Below, piece after piece: positions 30,271 through 36,780 of a stretch of 36,780 nucleotides of DNA (position 1 is the stretch's first letter; every line of letters begins with the position of its first letter). The stretch is taken from IMG/VR virus record IMGVR_UViG_3300043446_001906, positions 1-36,780 of that record; one strand, written 5' to 3'. Position numbers and translations under genes: made by a program. The notes under the pieces were generated by a model. That model did no database searches and was not told the origin of the DNA. It saw only the letters and a program-made list of their open reading frames with translations. This DNA is from a virus.

Positions 30271-30828
30271 TCAGCAGCGCATAACGCGAACAGATCCCGT
30301 TGAGCCTACTGCCCGTGACAAGCACAAGCAGCCGAGCACCTGCCGCAGATGCGGCACCACGTTGAGGGCGTTCTGGCTCTGGGGCACACCACCATCCTTG
30401 AAGTCCACCGCGATCACGTCCACGCGAGCACTCTTGAGGCTGGCGTTAGGGATGCCGGGGATCAGCTCCGCATTGCCGGGGCCGCTGCCCCCCAGCAGGG
30501 TCGCATCCCCGAGCAAGGCCTCGGCAAGGTCAAAGCAGGCCTGCTTGATCGGCTGCGGAATCACCGCACTGGTGAAGCTCCAGTCGCCGCATTCGGCATC
30601 GGTGCGAGGCCAGGCAAGCGCCTGCGTCGTTGAGGCCCGATCTCCGATCCAGCTGAGCTCGTCCAGATACCGGGTCGCCATGATCAGCGCCCGGCCCTTG
30701 TTGTCGGTGCTGGCCGATGCCCAGGCCAGGGTACCGAGGTAGACGTTGGCCAGATCATCCGCCTGCGCCACCGTCAGGTAGCTATTGGCGCTGCTGGACC
30801 CTGCGGTAGCGGTGACGGTAACAGTCAT
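30271..30828 (-). CDS. Head-tail adaptor (connector) protein
   Basis: 185 aa. SANSYLTVAQADDLANVYLG, KGRALIMATRYLDELSWIGD and QALAWPRTDAE form the familiar start of phage head-tail connector (DnaT-like-annotated) proteins, and IPQPIKQACFDLAEALL fits the next helix. It would bind below the portal. ATGA-coupled to the morphogenesis gene, with a junction motif copy at its start. The C-terminus contains several Cys (LGCLCLS, VMRC). Confidence 0.8.
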   Translation of the reverse strand: MTVTVTATAGSSSANSYLTVAQADDLANVYLGTLAWASASTDNKGRALIMATRYLDELSWIGDRASTTQALAWPRTDAECGDWSFTSAVIPQPIKQACFDLAEALLGDATLLGGSGPGNAELIPGIPNASLKSARVDVIAVDFKDGGVPQSQNALNVVPHLRQVLGCLCLSRAVGSTGSVRVMRC

Positions 30829-31841
30829 GATTTAGGTTGCCGCCAGCGCTTGACGGCCTGGTCGAAGCTGACCTTGCCGTCGATCAGGTCCTGCCCCAGC
30901 TTCTTGCCAAAGATGGCCTGAGCCGTCTCGGGGTTGTCCTTGACCCACGTCTTGGCAGCCACCTTGAAGCTCAGCGCTTCCTCTGCACCGTCGCCATTAG
31001 CGGGACGTTTGGGCGGCACCTTCTCCCCGGCCGGGTTGGTCATGTCTTGGTTGCGCCATTTCCACGGGACCAGGTAGCAGCGGCACTGGGCGTGAGGCGA
31101 GACCTTCTGATAGTCCGGCGGGAACCGCTTGCCATCCAGCCGCAGGCACACCGGGCACGTCCGGCTATCCAGCACCGCCGTCCACACCAGGCCCTCCTGC
31201 CCCAGCCATGCCGGGTCGGTCTCGAACTGGTAGATCAGCTGCTGTGCCGCGCTGCCGGCTTCATGCGTGCCGGTACGGATGATGGCTTCTACGTTGTTCT
31301 CCGTAATCCGCACCACGGCGTCCTGATAGGTGGCGAACGTCTCACCGCCCACGTCACTGAGCCCCAGGCGAATGAAGCGCTCAACCCGATCGGCCACCGC
31401 CGCAGGTAGCACCGTGGTCAGCTGGGCCTCCAGCGTTTTGCCGGCCACGACCTGCTGATTGACCAGCCGCGATGCCTGCATGGGGGTCAGCTGCACCGCA
31501 CCTTCGGCCGTCAGGCTGCCACCGGCCCGCTGCACCATCTGCCGAGCAAAGTCCAGTTGCTGCTGCACAAAGGGCGTCAAGGCTTCCTCCAGTGCTGCCA
31601 GCTGCGGCACGCTGAAACTCTCCTGCACGCTGCGGGACACCGCTGCCACCAGCCTGCGGATGTTCTCCTCCCTGGCAGGGCCTACCGCCAGCACACCCGA
31701 GCCACCTACAACCCGCTCGATGCCGGCCAACGTCAGCCGCAGATCCCGCAGCGCCTGCCGCACCAGCCGATCTTCCAGCTTGCGTTGCCGGAGGGCGTTC
31801 CGTAGGAACTCCTCCACCTGCAATGACAGGTCTGGCTCCAC
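30825..31841 (-). CDS. Head morphogenesis protein (Mu F / SPP1 gp7 family)
   Basis: 338 aa from GTG 31841; a TTG at 31862 is also in frame but overlaps the upstream gene. The family core lies near residues 170-265: ETFATYQDAVVRITENNVEA, RTGTHEAGSAAQQLIYQFE, then the Cys signature WTAVLDSRTCPVCLRLDGKRF and SPHAQCRCYLVPW. These proteins enter the procapsid with the portal and aid assembly or genome ejection. The C-terminal tail (about 60 residues) is charged. Confidence 0.9.
   Translation of the reverse strand: MEPDLSLQVEEFLRNALRQRKLEDRLVRQALRDLRLTLAGIERVVGGSGVLAVGPAREENIRRLVAAVSRSVQESFSVPQLAALEEALTPFVQQQLDFARQMVQRAGGSLTAEGAVQLTPMQASRLVNQQVVAGKTLEAQLTTVLPAAVADRVERFIRLGLSDVGGETFATYQDAVVRITENNVEAIIRTGTHEAGSAAQQLIYQFETDPAWLGQEGLVWTAVLDSRTCPVCLRLDGKRFPPDYQKVSPHAQCRCYLVPWKWRNQDMTNPAGEKVPPKRPANGDGAEEALSFKVAAKTWVKDNPETAQAIFGKKLGQDLIDGKVSFDQAVKRWRQPKS
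30833..30844 (-). repeat. Late junction motif, half-site
   Basis: Minus-strand reading GGCGGCAACCTA, then AATC and ATG 30828. It overlaps the last codons of the morphogenesis gene. Confidence 0.5.
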
Positions 31842-31842
31842 G

Positions 31843-32079
31843 TCAGCTGATGTAGGCGACAACTTTGCCGCTGGTCAATTTGATGGTGGTAAACAGGCCC
31901 GAGATAGTGGCACCTGCCGGGATCGGCATGCTCGCCAGGCTGTCGGGACTGCTGCGGCACACGGTTTCAGTGGCCAGCACCGTGGCTTCCAAGGCGCGGA
32001 TAGCAACGAAGCGACCATCTACCGCTGTCGTGCCGCTGATGTAGCGGAAATTGCTGTATTCGGGGAAGTAGTCGCTCAT
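31843..32079 (-). CDS. Small hypothetical head-region protein
   Basis: 78 aa. FRYISGTTAVDGRFVAIRAL, IPAGATISGLFTTIKLTSGK: beta-rich, with the look of a small capsid accessory or spike-like protein. ATGA-coupled to the gene upstream. No named family. Confidence 0.65.
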   Translation of the reverse strand: MSDYFPEYSNFRYISGTTAVDGRFVAIRALEATVLATETVCRSSPDSLASMPIPAGATISGLFTTIKLTSGKVVAYIS

Positions 32080-32234
32080 CCCTGCTGCATCACGATTTGC
32101 CGTAGCTTGCCGGTCCGCCTTGTTGGCACCGGCTCAGGCTCCTGCACCTGCTCTGGCTGCTGCACATGCAAAGAGGCCACCTCCGTAGAGGCAGCCTCCC
32201 GCAGTGCTCGCCAGCGATTGGCGAACAGACCCAT
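32076..32234 (-). CDS. Very small hypothetical protein in head cluster
   Basis: 52 aa. TGATG overlap with the upstream stop and ATGA overlap with the downstream start fill an otherwise empty 150-base gap exactly, which is the main evidence. GLFANRWRALREAASTEVAS then a Gln/Glu/Pro/Val run and a basic end (TRRTGKLRQIVMQQG). Confidence 0.6.
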   Translation of the reverse strand: MGLFANRWRALREAASTEVASLHVQQPEQVQEPEPVPTRRTGKLRQIVMQQG

Positions 32235-32632
32235 CAGCCGCCCTTGCGGTAGTAGGTGACCGCCGGGGTGCCGATTGCCGTGACTCGACCCACGTAGGTG
32301 GCCGAGGTGGCAGCGGCGATGGTGGCCGAAGCAGTGGCACCACCGAGGGTGACGCCAGAACCGGCCGCCAGGGTCAGCGCACGGGTGGCGCTGGCCACGT
32401 TGACGATGGTCAGCTCGAAGCAGGATCCGACCTGAACACCATCACCCAGCAGCGACACGATGGCCGAGGCAGAGGCGGTGGTGATGGTCTTGTCGGTGGA
32501 GGCCGGCGTCATGGTGACGATGGCCTCTGCCGACTGGGCAGCCGTCAGGGTGGTGTCGGCGTTGCTGGCGTCCAGCACAGTGCGGACGCGGGTGGTGCGT
32601 CCGAAGTTGGGCGCATCAAGATGGAACTTCAT
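32234..32632 (-). CDS. Capsid decoration-like or minor head protein
   Basis: 132 aa, nine bases after the major capsid gene. Thr/Ala/Ser/Val-rich beta structure (EAIVTMTPASTDKTITTASA, FELTIVNVASATRALTLAAG, ATSATYVGRVTAIGTPAV). Position right after the capsid gene and this composition are typical of head decoration or fibre proteins. Role inferred. Confidence 0.65.
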   Translation of the reverse strand: MKFHLDAPNFGRTTRVRTVLDASNADTTLTAAQSAEAIVTMTPASTDKTITTASASAIVSLLGDGVQVGSCFELTIVNVASATRALTLAAGSGVTLGGATASATIAAATSATYVGRVTAIGTPAVTYYRKGG

Positions 32633-32641
32633 GGCTCAACC

Positions 32642-33718
32642 TCAGACGTAGTAGGGGCAGGTGCAGGTGACGCGGGCGACGCCAATGTTCTTCTTGTCGA
32701 AGACCTTGGACCAGTTGCCGGCCGTCGCCAGATCAGCTGCGGTGGGGTTGGTGCTGCCGCCCCAGCTGGCGCCGAGGGGGTGATAGCACATGTCCCACTG
32801 CACCTTCAGCACATCTTCACCACCGGAGGTGAGGATGTCGCGGTCGGACTCGGTACGCACCGGAGCCTGGAACGCTTGGCCCAGTGCGCCGGTCTTGAAC
32901 AGATACACGCCGTACTTGTAGGAGCCGGCGCTGCCGGTACGGGGTGCAGCATCGGAGACGATGACGGCCTTGCTGCCGAACATCGGGACCATGCCGCTGG
33001 AGCCGAAGGCACCGGAGAAGTCACCACCGATGGCGTTGCTAGCAGTGATGCTGCCGGCCGCGATGGTGCTGGCGGTGATGCCAGGCAGCTCCTTGGCGTT
33101 GACGTAGTTCACCATCTCCCGGACGCGCAGGTAGGCGTACAGGTCGGGGTGAATGACGATGCTGCCGAACTGGTCAGCGTCTTCACCGAGGATCGCGTCA
33201 GCCAGGACCAGATGACGGGGCGAGAGGTCGGTTTCACCCGAGCCGGTCGCATCCACGCACATGGTCTCAAACGCAGCGCCAGAGTTGGAGCTGCCCAGAG
33301 CACCGAACACACCGGACAGGACCGCCAGGAGGTCGGTCTGCTGGGCATTCAGCACGTAGTCAGTGACGCGGCGACCGATGGCAGCCATCGGATCGTTCTC
33401 AGCACCCACTGCCAGCTTGGCCAGCTCGGAGCTGCCCCAGACGTTGGCGCGGTGGAAGATCACACCCACCTGCTCGGCGGAGGTGAGCTTGTTGACCGAC
33501 AGAGGCACACCCTCGGCCGGCACCTGGATGGAGCCGCTGAGGTTTGGAGCCCAGTTGGGGATCTTGAACTTGTCACCCTTGGTGACGTTCTGGGCAATCA
33601 CCGGGTTGGCGGTGACGATGCCGGTGGCCAAGAACTTGGAGCGGAGCGTGCTCTGCTCGTCGATGTAGGACGAAAACGGATCGTAGATCTTCGTGTCCGC
33701 CCGGTACAGGAAAGACAT
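32642..33718 (-). CDS. Major capsid protein
   Basis: 358 aa. MSFLYRADTKIYDPFSSYID, QNVTKGDKFKIPNWAPNLSG, GVIFHRANVWGSSELAKLAVG and IVIHPDLYAYLRVREMVNYVN (cut) follow the pattern of DUF4043-like/N4-gp5-like phage coat proteins, and the C-terminus has WDMCYHPLGASW. Scaffold gene directly upstream, decoration-like gene directly downstream, so the classic head order. HK97 fold is expected but not visible as such. Confidence 0.85.
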   Translation of the reverse strand: MSFLYRADTKIYDPFSSYIDEQSTLRSKFLATGIVTANPVIAQNVTKGDKFKIPNWAPNLSGSIQVPAEGVPLSVNKLTSAEQVGVIFHRANVWGSSELAKLAVGAENDPMAAIGRRVTDYVLNAQQTDLLAVLSGVFGALGSSNSGAAFETMCVDATGSGETDLSPRHLVLADAILGEDADQFGSIVIHPDLYAYLRVREMVNYVNAKELPGITASTIAAGSITASNAIGGDFSGAFGSSGMVPMFGSKAVIVSDAAPRTGSAGSYKYGVYLFKTGALGQAFQAPVRTESDRDILTSGGEDVLKVQWDMCYHPLGASWGGSTNPTAADLATAGNWSKVFDKKNIGVARVTCTCPYYV

Positions 33719-33765
33719 TTCCGTATGGGGTCAGGTTGACGGTGCGGCCACAGGCCAGCGGGTCG

Positions 33766-33783
33766 GCACAGCTTCCCCTGTGC
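33766..33783 (-). terminator. Short hairpin between scaffold and capsid genes
   Basis: GCACAG-6-CTGTGC, a 6-bp perfect stem in the 83-base gap between scaffold and capsid genes, without T-run. Could be a partial terminator or RNA-processing site that sets scaffold/capsid ratio; evidence is weak. Confidence 0.3.
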
Positions 33784-33801
33784 TGTCAGTTTGCCACAGG
33801 A

Positions 33802-34497
33802 TTAGCGCACTGCTGCTTTGAGCTTTTGATAGAGCTCTGGATCGGTGCGGAACAGACGAGCCTGTTCGGTGAGGTTGAAGGATTCCGGCGCGAAGGGGTT
33901 GGTCACGCCAGCCGGAATGTCACCACCAGCGGAGCGGCCAACGGGAGCACCGGAGCCGGAGGGCTTGGGAGCCTTGAGCCGGTACTGGGGCAGCGCTTGC
34001 CGAGCCCAGTCGAGAATGGGGGTGCGGGCATAGCCGTCAATCACCACGACGGTGCCATCGGGCTCGCGGTCGATCTGCTCAGGCTTCAGCTTGAGCTTCA
34101 CGACCTCATCGGGGTCATGGACGGCATCGGCTAGGGCAGCCACTGCAGGGCCGATGATGCGGAGCTCCTTGACTTCAGCCTCCAGGGTGTCGATGCGGGC
34201 CTGCAGGGTGGCTTCACGGTCGCGGAACTGTGCTTCCAGCTGCTGGCGAGCTTGCTGGTAGTTGCCTTCAGCTTCGAGCTTCTGCTGCTCGGTCTGCTGC
34301 TTGAAGCTCAGCAGCTCGCGCACATCGGTGCCCTCCGGCAGTTCCGCCAGGGTGCGCTCCGCCTTGGCAAGGCGTTTCTTCTCGGTGAGTAGCTCGGCAT
34401 TCTTGCGCCGCAGCGCTTCGATCTCAGCGGTCAGCGCCGACGGATCAGGGGTGGTGGGGGTGAGTGCCTCATCCACCGGAGTGAGGTCGTCAGACAT
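33802..34497 (-). CDS. Scaffolding protein
   Basis: 231 aa. Acidic Pro/Thr start, then a long coiled coil (ALTAEIEALRRKNAELLTEK, QQTEQQKLEAEGNYQQARQQ, LQARIDTLEAEVKELRI), a middle helix and a Gly/Ser/Pro linker with a short basic C-terminus (KLKAAVR) that would dock on the capsid protein. Position between portal-side genes and the capsid gene fits. Confidence 0.85.
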   Translation of the reverse strand: MSDDLTPVDEALTPTTPDPSALTAEIEALRRKNAELLTEKKRLAKAERTLAELPEGTDVRELLSFKQQTEQQKLEAEGNYQQARQQLEAQFRDREATLQARIDTLEAEVKELRIIGPAVAALADAVHDPDEVVKLKLKPEQIDREPDGTVVVIDGYARTPILDWARQALPQYRLKAPKPSGSGAPVGRSAGGDIPAGVTNPFAPESFNLTEQARLFRTDPELYQKLKAAVR

Positions 34498-34523
34498 GGA
34501 GCCACAGGCTCAGGGTGCTCTGG

Positions 34524-34540
34524 AGGTTGCCGGGTAAGCT
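34524..34540. repeat. Late junction palindrome, diverged copy
   Basis: AGGTTGCCGGGTAAGCT matches the 28368 core at 15 of 17 bases. It lies between the scaffold start (34497, minus) and ATG 34563 (plus), the third divergent junction of the late region. Confidence 0.55.
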
Positions 34541-34562
34541 ATGGCTCCCCACCACACAAGCC

Positions 34563-34739
34563 ATGTCCGCTGAAGCCGTCTACGAGGCCATCCGCACCGC
34601 CATTGCCGAGCAGACCGAACAGGACGACGAGCTGTCGATGTTTGAGCTGATCGGTGTGGTGGAACTGATCAAGGCAGAGCTCACCGCCGCCGCAATGGAT
34701 AGCGACGACGATGAGGAGGAGGAGGAAGGCGAGGGCTGA
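34563..34739 (+). CDS. Small acidic plus-strand protein
   Basis: 58 aa after the leader CCCCACCACACAAGCC. Helical (AEAVYEAIRTAIAEQTEQDD, MFELIGVVELIKAELTAA) ending in a purely acidic tail (DSDDDEEEEEGEG). It abuts, tail to tail, the gene for an extremely basic protein. It may neutralise or chaperone a basic partner; that is inference. Confidence 0.6.
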   Translation: MSAEAVYEAIRTAIAEQTEQDDELSMFELIGVVELIKAELTAAAMDSDDDEEEEEGEG

Positions 34740-35252
34740 TCAGGCCTTGCGCTTGCGGGGCTTGCTAACGCCTCGCGACTTCTCCATCCGCTTCACCTTG
34801 GCAGCAGCAGCTTTCACGGTTGCGTCGGTCCTGCCGCCTCGGTACATCTTCAGCTCCCGAACAGCCGAGGTGGCGGCCTTGTATGCCTGCTTCGCCTTGC
34901 TGACGGGAGCCTTGCTCATCTTGGCGGGTTTGGCTGCAGCCTTTGCCGGCTTGCTACCACCGCTGGCCTTGGCTGTGCTGCGCTTGGTGCCGGTGCCACT
35001 GCGGCGGTAGAACTCGCGGGCCTTTTGGGCCACCAGCATTGATTTCGCTTCTTTGCGGCCCACCTGGCCGGCTTTGGTTGCTGCCTTGACGGCCTTAGTG
35101 GCCTTGCGCTCATTGGCCTGAGCACGGCCACGTGCGGTGGTGGTCTTGGGTCCACTGCTCTTACCGCTGCCCTTGCCGCCGCCCCTGCTTCCGCCTCCCC
35201 CGCCGCTACCAGAGAAGCGACCATGAGAGTCGCGCTTGTACGATCTAGCCAT
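34740..35252 (-). CDS. Highly basic histone-H1-like protein
   Basis: 170 aa. N-terminus ARSYKRDSHGRFSGSGGGGG, then almost only Lys, Ala, Arg, Gly, Ser (KATKAVKAATKAGQVGRKEA, KASGGSKPAKAAAKPAKMSK) and a basic end (KSRGVSKPRKRKA). Composition is like bacterial histone-H1 homologues. It lies between portal and scaffold genes, so it may be a virion-internal DNA-binding protein. The RDxxGRFSGSGG opening is common near phage portal genes. Confidence 0.7.
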   Translation of the reverse strand: MARSYKRDSHGRFSGSGGGGGSRGGGKGSGKSSGPKTTTARGRAQANERKATKAVKAATKAGQVGRKEAKSMLVAQKAREFYRRSGTGTKRSTAKASGGSKPAKAAAKPAKMSKAPVSKAKQAYKAATSAVRELKMYRGGRTDATVKAAAAKVKRMEKSRGVSKPRKRKA

Positions 35253-35270
35253 GGCCTGAGGATTGCGGGC

Positions 35271-36722
35271 TTATGCCGTAGGTTGCCCCGGCAGCTGCGC
35301 GACGCTTGCCGCCAGCTGATCCTGCTGCGCCTGCAAGCCGTCAGCTTGTGCCTGCATGGTCTGTTCCAGCTCGGCGTCAATGTCAAAGTCAGAGCCAAGC
35401 CATTCACCCTCAGCCAATCGGGTGAGGAGGGTCTCCTGGCTGATTTCATTGTTGAGGCGCAGCTGCAGCAGCTGTTGCACGTCGCCGGCATCGAGGCGGG
35501 CCGACACGAAGTCCCGGTTTACTGCGGAGCTACCGCCATCGGGCAGGCCCAGGTAGGCAGCGTGAAAGCTGAGGCATTGATCCACCAGGTCCTGCAGGCC
35601 GATCGCGACGGCTTGCAGGGCAGCGTCACCCTGCGACCGGTCAATGGCTTTGGCCTCGGCCGCTTGGTTGGTCATGTTCTGCCCCAGCACGGCAGCCAGG
35701 CCAAGCTCTGCGATCTGGTCTTTGATCCGGTCCAACTGCCTGAACCGGGCGTCGTAGGACGTGCCGGTGGGTTCCGCAAACTCCGCTCGTGCATCGGACG
35801 GGAATGCTGTGGCGCTATTGGGCCCGGCCTGCAGTTCCTCCACCTCGGCAGGCACCCCGAACAAGTTGTATCTCGGGACGGCAGCGACGTGCAGCAGGTT
35901 CCCTTGATCGCTCTCGCACTGGTAGGCCTGGAGATTGAGCCAGGCGACCTCCTCCAGCGGCGGGGTGGACTCCAGAGTGGCGCTGCGGTTGGAGTAGGCG
36001 ACGGCGAAGGGGATGTCTTCCATCGTCGTGGTGCCCTCTGAGATGAGCTCCCAGTCGCGTGACTTGCTGGCCTGCAGGCGGTAGACGCGGAACCGTCCGG
36101 GCTCCAGCACTCGCACCTGCTCGACCATCTCCTCGCCCCATTCGCCATAGGGCACCGTGAGCGTCTCGCGCAGGCGCAGCATGGTCAGCTTCTGCGTGCC
36201 GCCCACTACGTCGGTGCGCCAGCCGAGGATGTCCCGTGGGGCATAGGGCAGCCAGTACGGGCGGCTGAAATCCGTCACCGGGCTGGCATCACCCTCATCA
36301 CCGCGTGGATAGTCCACCAGCACGCCGACGTGCCCGTAGCGGATGCACAGGCGGGCCAGGTGTTGCAGGAACACGTCCAGCCCGCTGCCGGTCAGGTCCA
36401 CGTCATAGAGCTGCTCGACCATCGGATCGGGCACGTTGTCGAGTCTGATCGGCTTGCGGGTCAACATGCCGGCCAGCATCTGTTCCAGGCGCAAGTAATA
36501 CGGCGGGCAGATACTGCGGCGGAGGCGGCTGGCGTAGGCGTCGTCGTCTTCGGCGGGCTCCTGCGGCAGGAAGGTACGGCCTGCCTGCTGCATGCCAAGC
36601 GTGCCAAGGCACAGCTGTTCAATCAATCGCCAGCGTGGTTCCTGCTGGCTCCAACTGATGCCAGGTTCGAAGACCTTGAGGGTGCGGAAGTTAGCGCCAC
36701 CACCAGCGCCGCCCATCGTCAC
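35271..36722 (-). CDS. Portal protein (DUF4055-like), possibly 5'-incomplete
   Basis: 483 aa if started at GTG 36722. DUF4055-type portal features: DAYASRLRRSICPPYYLRLE with LAGMLTRKPIRL, SGLDVFLQHLARLCIRYGHV then GVLVDYPRGD, and the closing helices (FDIDAELEQTMQAQADGLQA). The portal is the dodecameric DNA channel at the head vertex. The frame stays open beyond 36722 to the window edge with protein-like sequence (TLITAGNGDTRYARFQPV), so the true start may lie outside. Terminase genes would be expected next in that direction. Confidence 0.88.
   Translation of the reverse strand: MTMGGAGGGANFRTLKVFEPGISWSQQEPRWRLIEQLCLGTLGMQQAGRTFLPQEPAEDDDAYASRLRRSICPPYYLRLEQMLAGMLTRKPIRLDNVPDPMVEQLYDVDLTGSGLDVFLQHLARLCIRYGHVGVLVDYPRGDEGDASPVTDFSRPYWLPYAPRDILGWRTDVVGGTQKLTMLRLRETLTVPYGEWGEEMVEQVRVLEPGRFRVYRLQASKSRDWELISEGTTTMEDIPFAVAYSNRSATLESTPPLEEVAWLNLQAYQCESDQGNLLHVAAVPRYNLFGVPAEVEELQAGPNSATAFPSDARAEFAEPTGTSYDARFRQLDRIKDQIAELGLAAVLGQNMTNQAAEAKAIDRSQGDAALQAVAIGLQDLVDQCLSFHAAYLGLPDGGSSAVNRDFVSARLDAGDVQQLLQLRLNNEISQETLLTRLAEGEWLGSDFDIDAELEQTMQAQADGLQAQQDQLAASVAQLPGQPTA
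35279..35291 (-). repeat. Late junction motif, variant half-site
   Basis: Minus-strand reading CCGGGGCAACCTA, then CGGCATAA at the end of the portal gene, about 27 bases before the basic-protein start. CGGC takes the place of the usual spacer before a start codon. Confidence 0.45.
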
Positions 36723-36780
36723 CGGCTGAAAGCGTGCGTAACGGGTATCACCGTTGCCGGCAGTGATCAGGGTTTCGCCA

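Noticed and set aside
32204-33739. 511-codon plus-strand open frame antisense to the capsid gene
   Set aside because: Gly/Asp/Val/Gln-rich shadow typical of GC-rich antisense DNA; the minus strand carries well-supported capsid genes over the same bases.
1-36780. tRNA genes and CRISPR arrays
   Set aside because: No cloverleaf-like segments with a T-loop signature and no regularly spaced repeats were found by eye.

Overview
The window is almost certainly one stretch of a temperate, siphovirus-like tailed phage or prophage; no clear bacterial housekeeping gene is visible. The DNA is GC-rich. Small accessory proteins with endings such as HWLPxHALPLP and RWGRxxIxPIP, a C39-type peptidase next to the lysis genes, and A/C-rich leaders without Shine-Dalgarno sites suggest a picocyanobacterial (Synechococcus/Cyanobium-like) host. 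That host assignment is inference from recalled family resemblance, not from a search.

Layout. (1) About 0.15-13.5 kb, plus strand, early and replication/recombination genes: HNH endonuclease, DEAH helicase, C5-cytosine methyltransferase, VRR-NUC nuclease, RecT-like annealing protein, SSB, a Siphovirus Gp157-like protein, and a long chain of very small genes joined by ATGA or TGATG overlaps. Two minus-strand genes interrupt this block (4258-4467 and 8661-9290). Each lies divergent from plus-strand genes across a copy of a repeated 19-bp element. (2) 13.2-14.7 kb: an excisionase-like HTH gene and a tyrosine integrase, convergent and overlapping, then about 280 bp without a gene. (3) 14.7-17.2 kb: a small gene, a dCTP deaminase/dUTPase-family gene, a C39-like peptidase and two small membrane proteins (candidate lysis cassette). 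(4) 17.2-36.8 kb, mainly minus strand and so transcribed right to left: portal (open to the window edge), histone-like basic protein, scaffold, major capsid protein, decoration-like protein, Mu F/SPP1 gp7-type morphogenesis protein, head-tail adaptor, a sigma-factor-like protein, tail tube, tape measure, tail-tip proteins, a gene pair joined by a predicted -1 frameshift, and a beta-solenoid tail fibre. Three plus-strand units interrupt this block (16179-16481, 28390-29221, 34563-34739).

The most unusual features are these. A recurring element, CCGG(N)AACCTAGG, sits at gene junctions only in the late half, and a 17-bp imperfect-palindrome form of it lies at each of the three divergent junctions there. 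The same late block encodes a sigma-like factor. A canonical A AAA AAG slippery heptamer joins two long reading frames. A second long reading frame with family-like motifs lies inside the methyltransferase gene. A repeated promoter/operator-like element links the early units. No terminase gene is in the window; it probably lies beyond the right edge.
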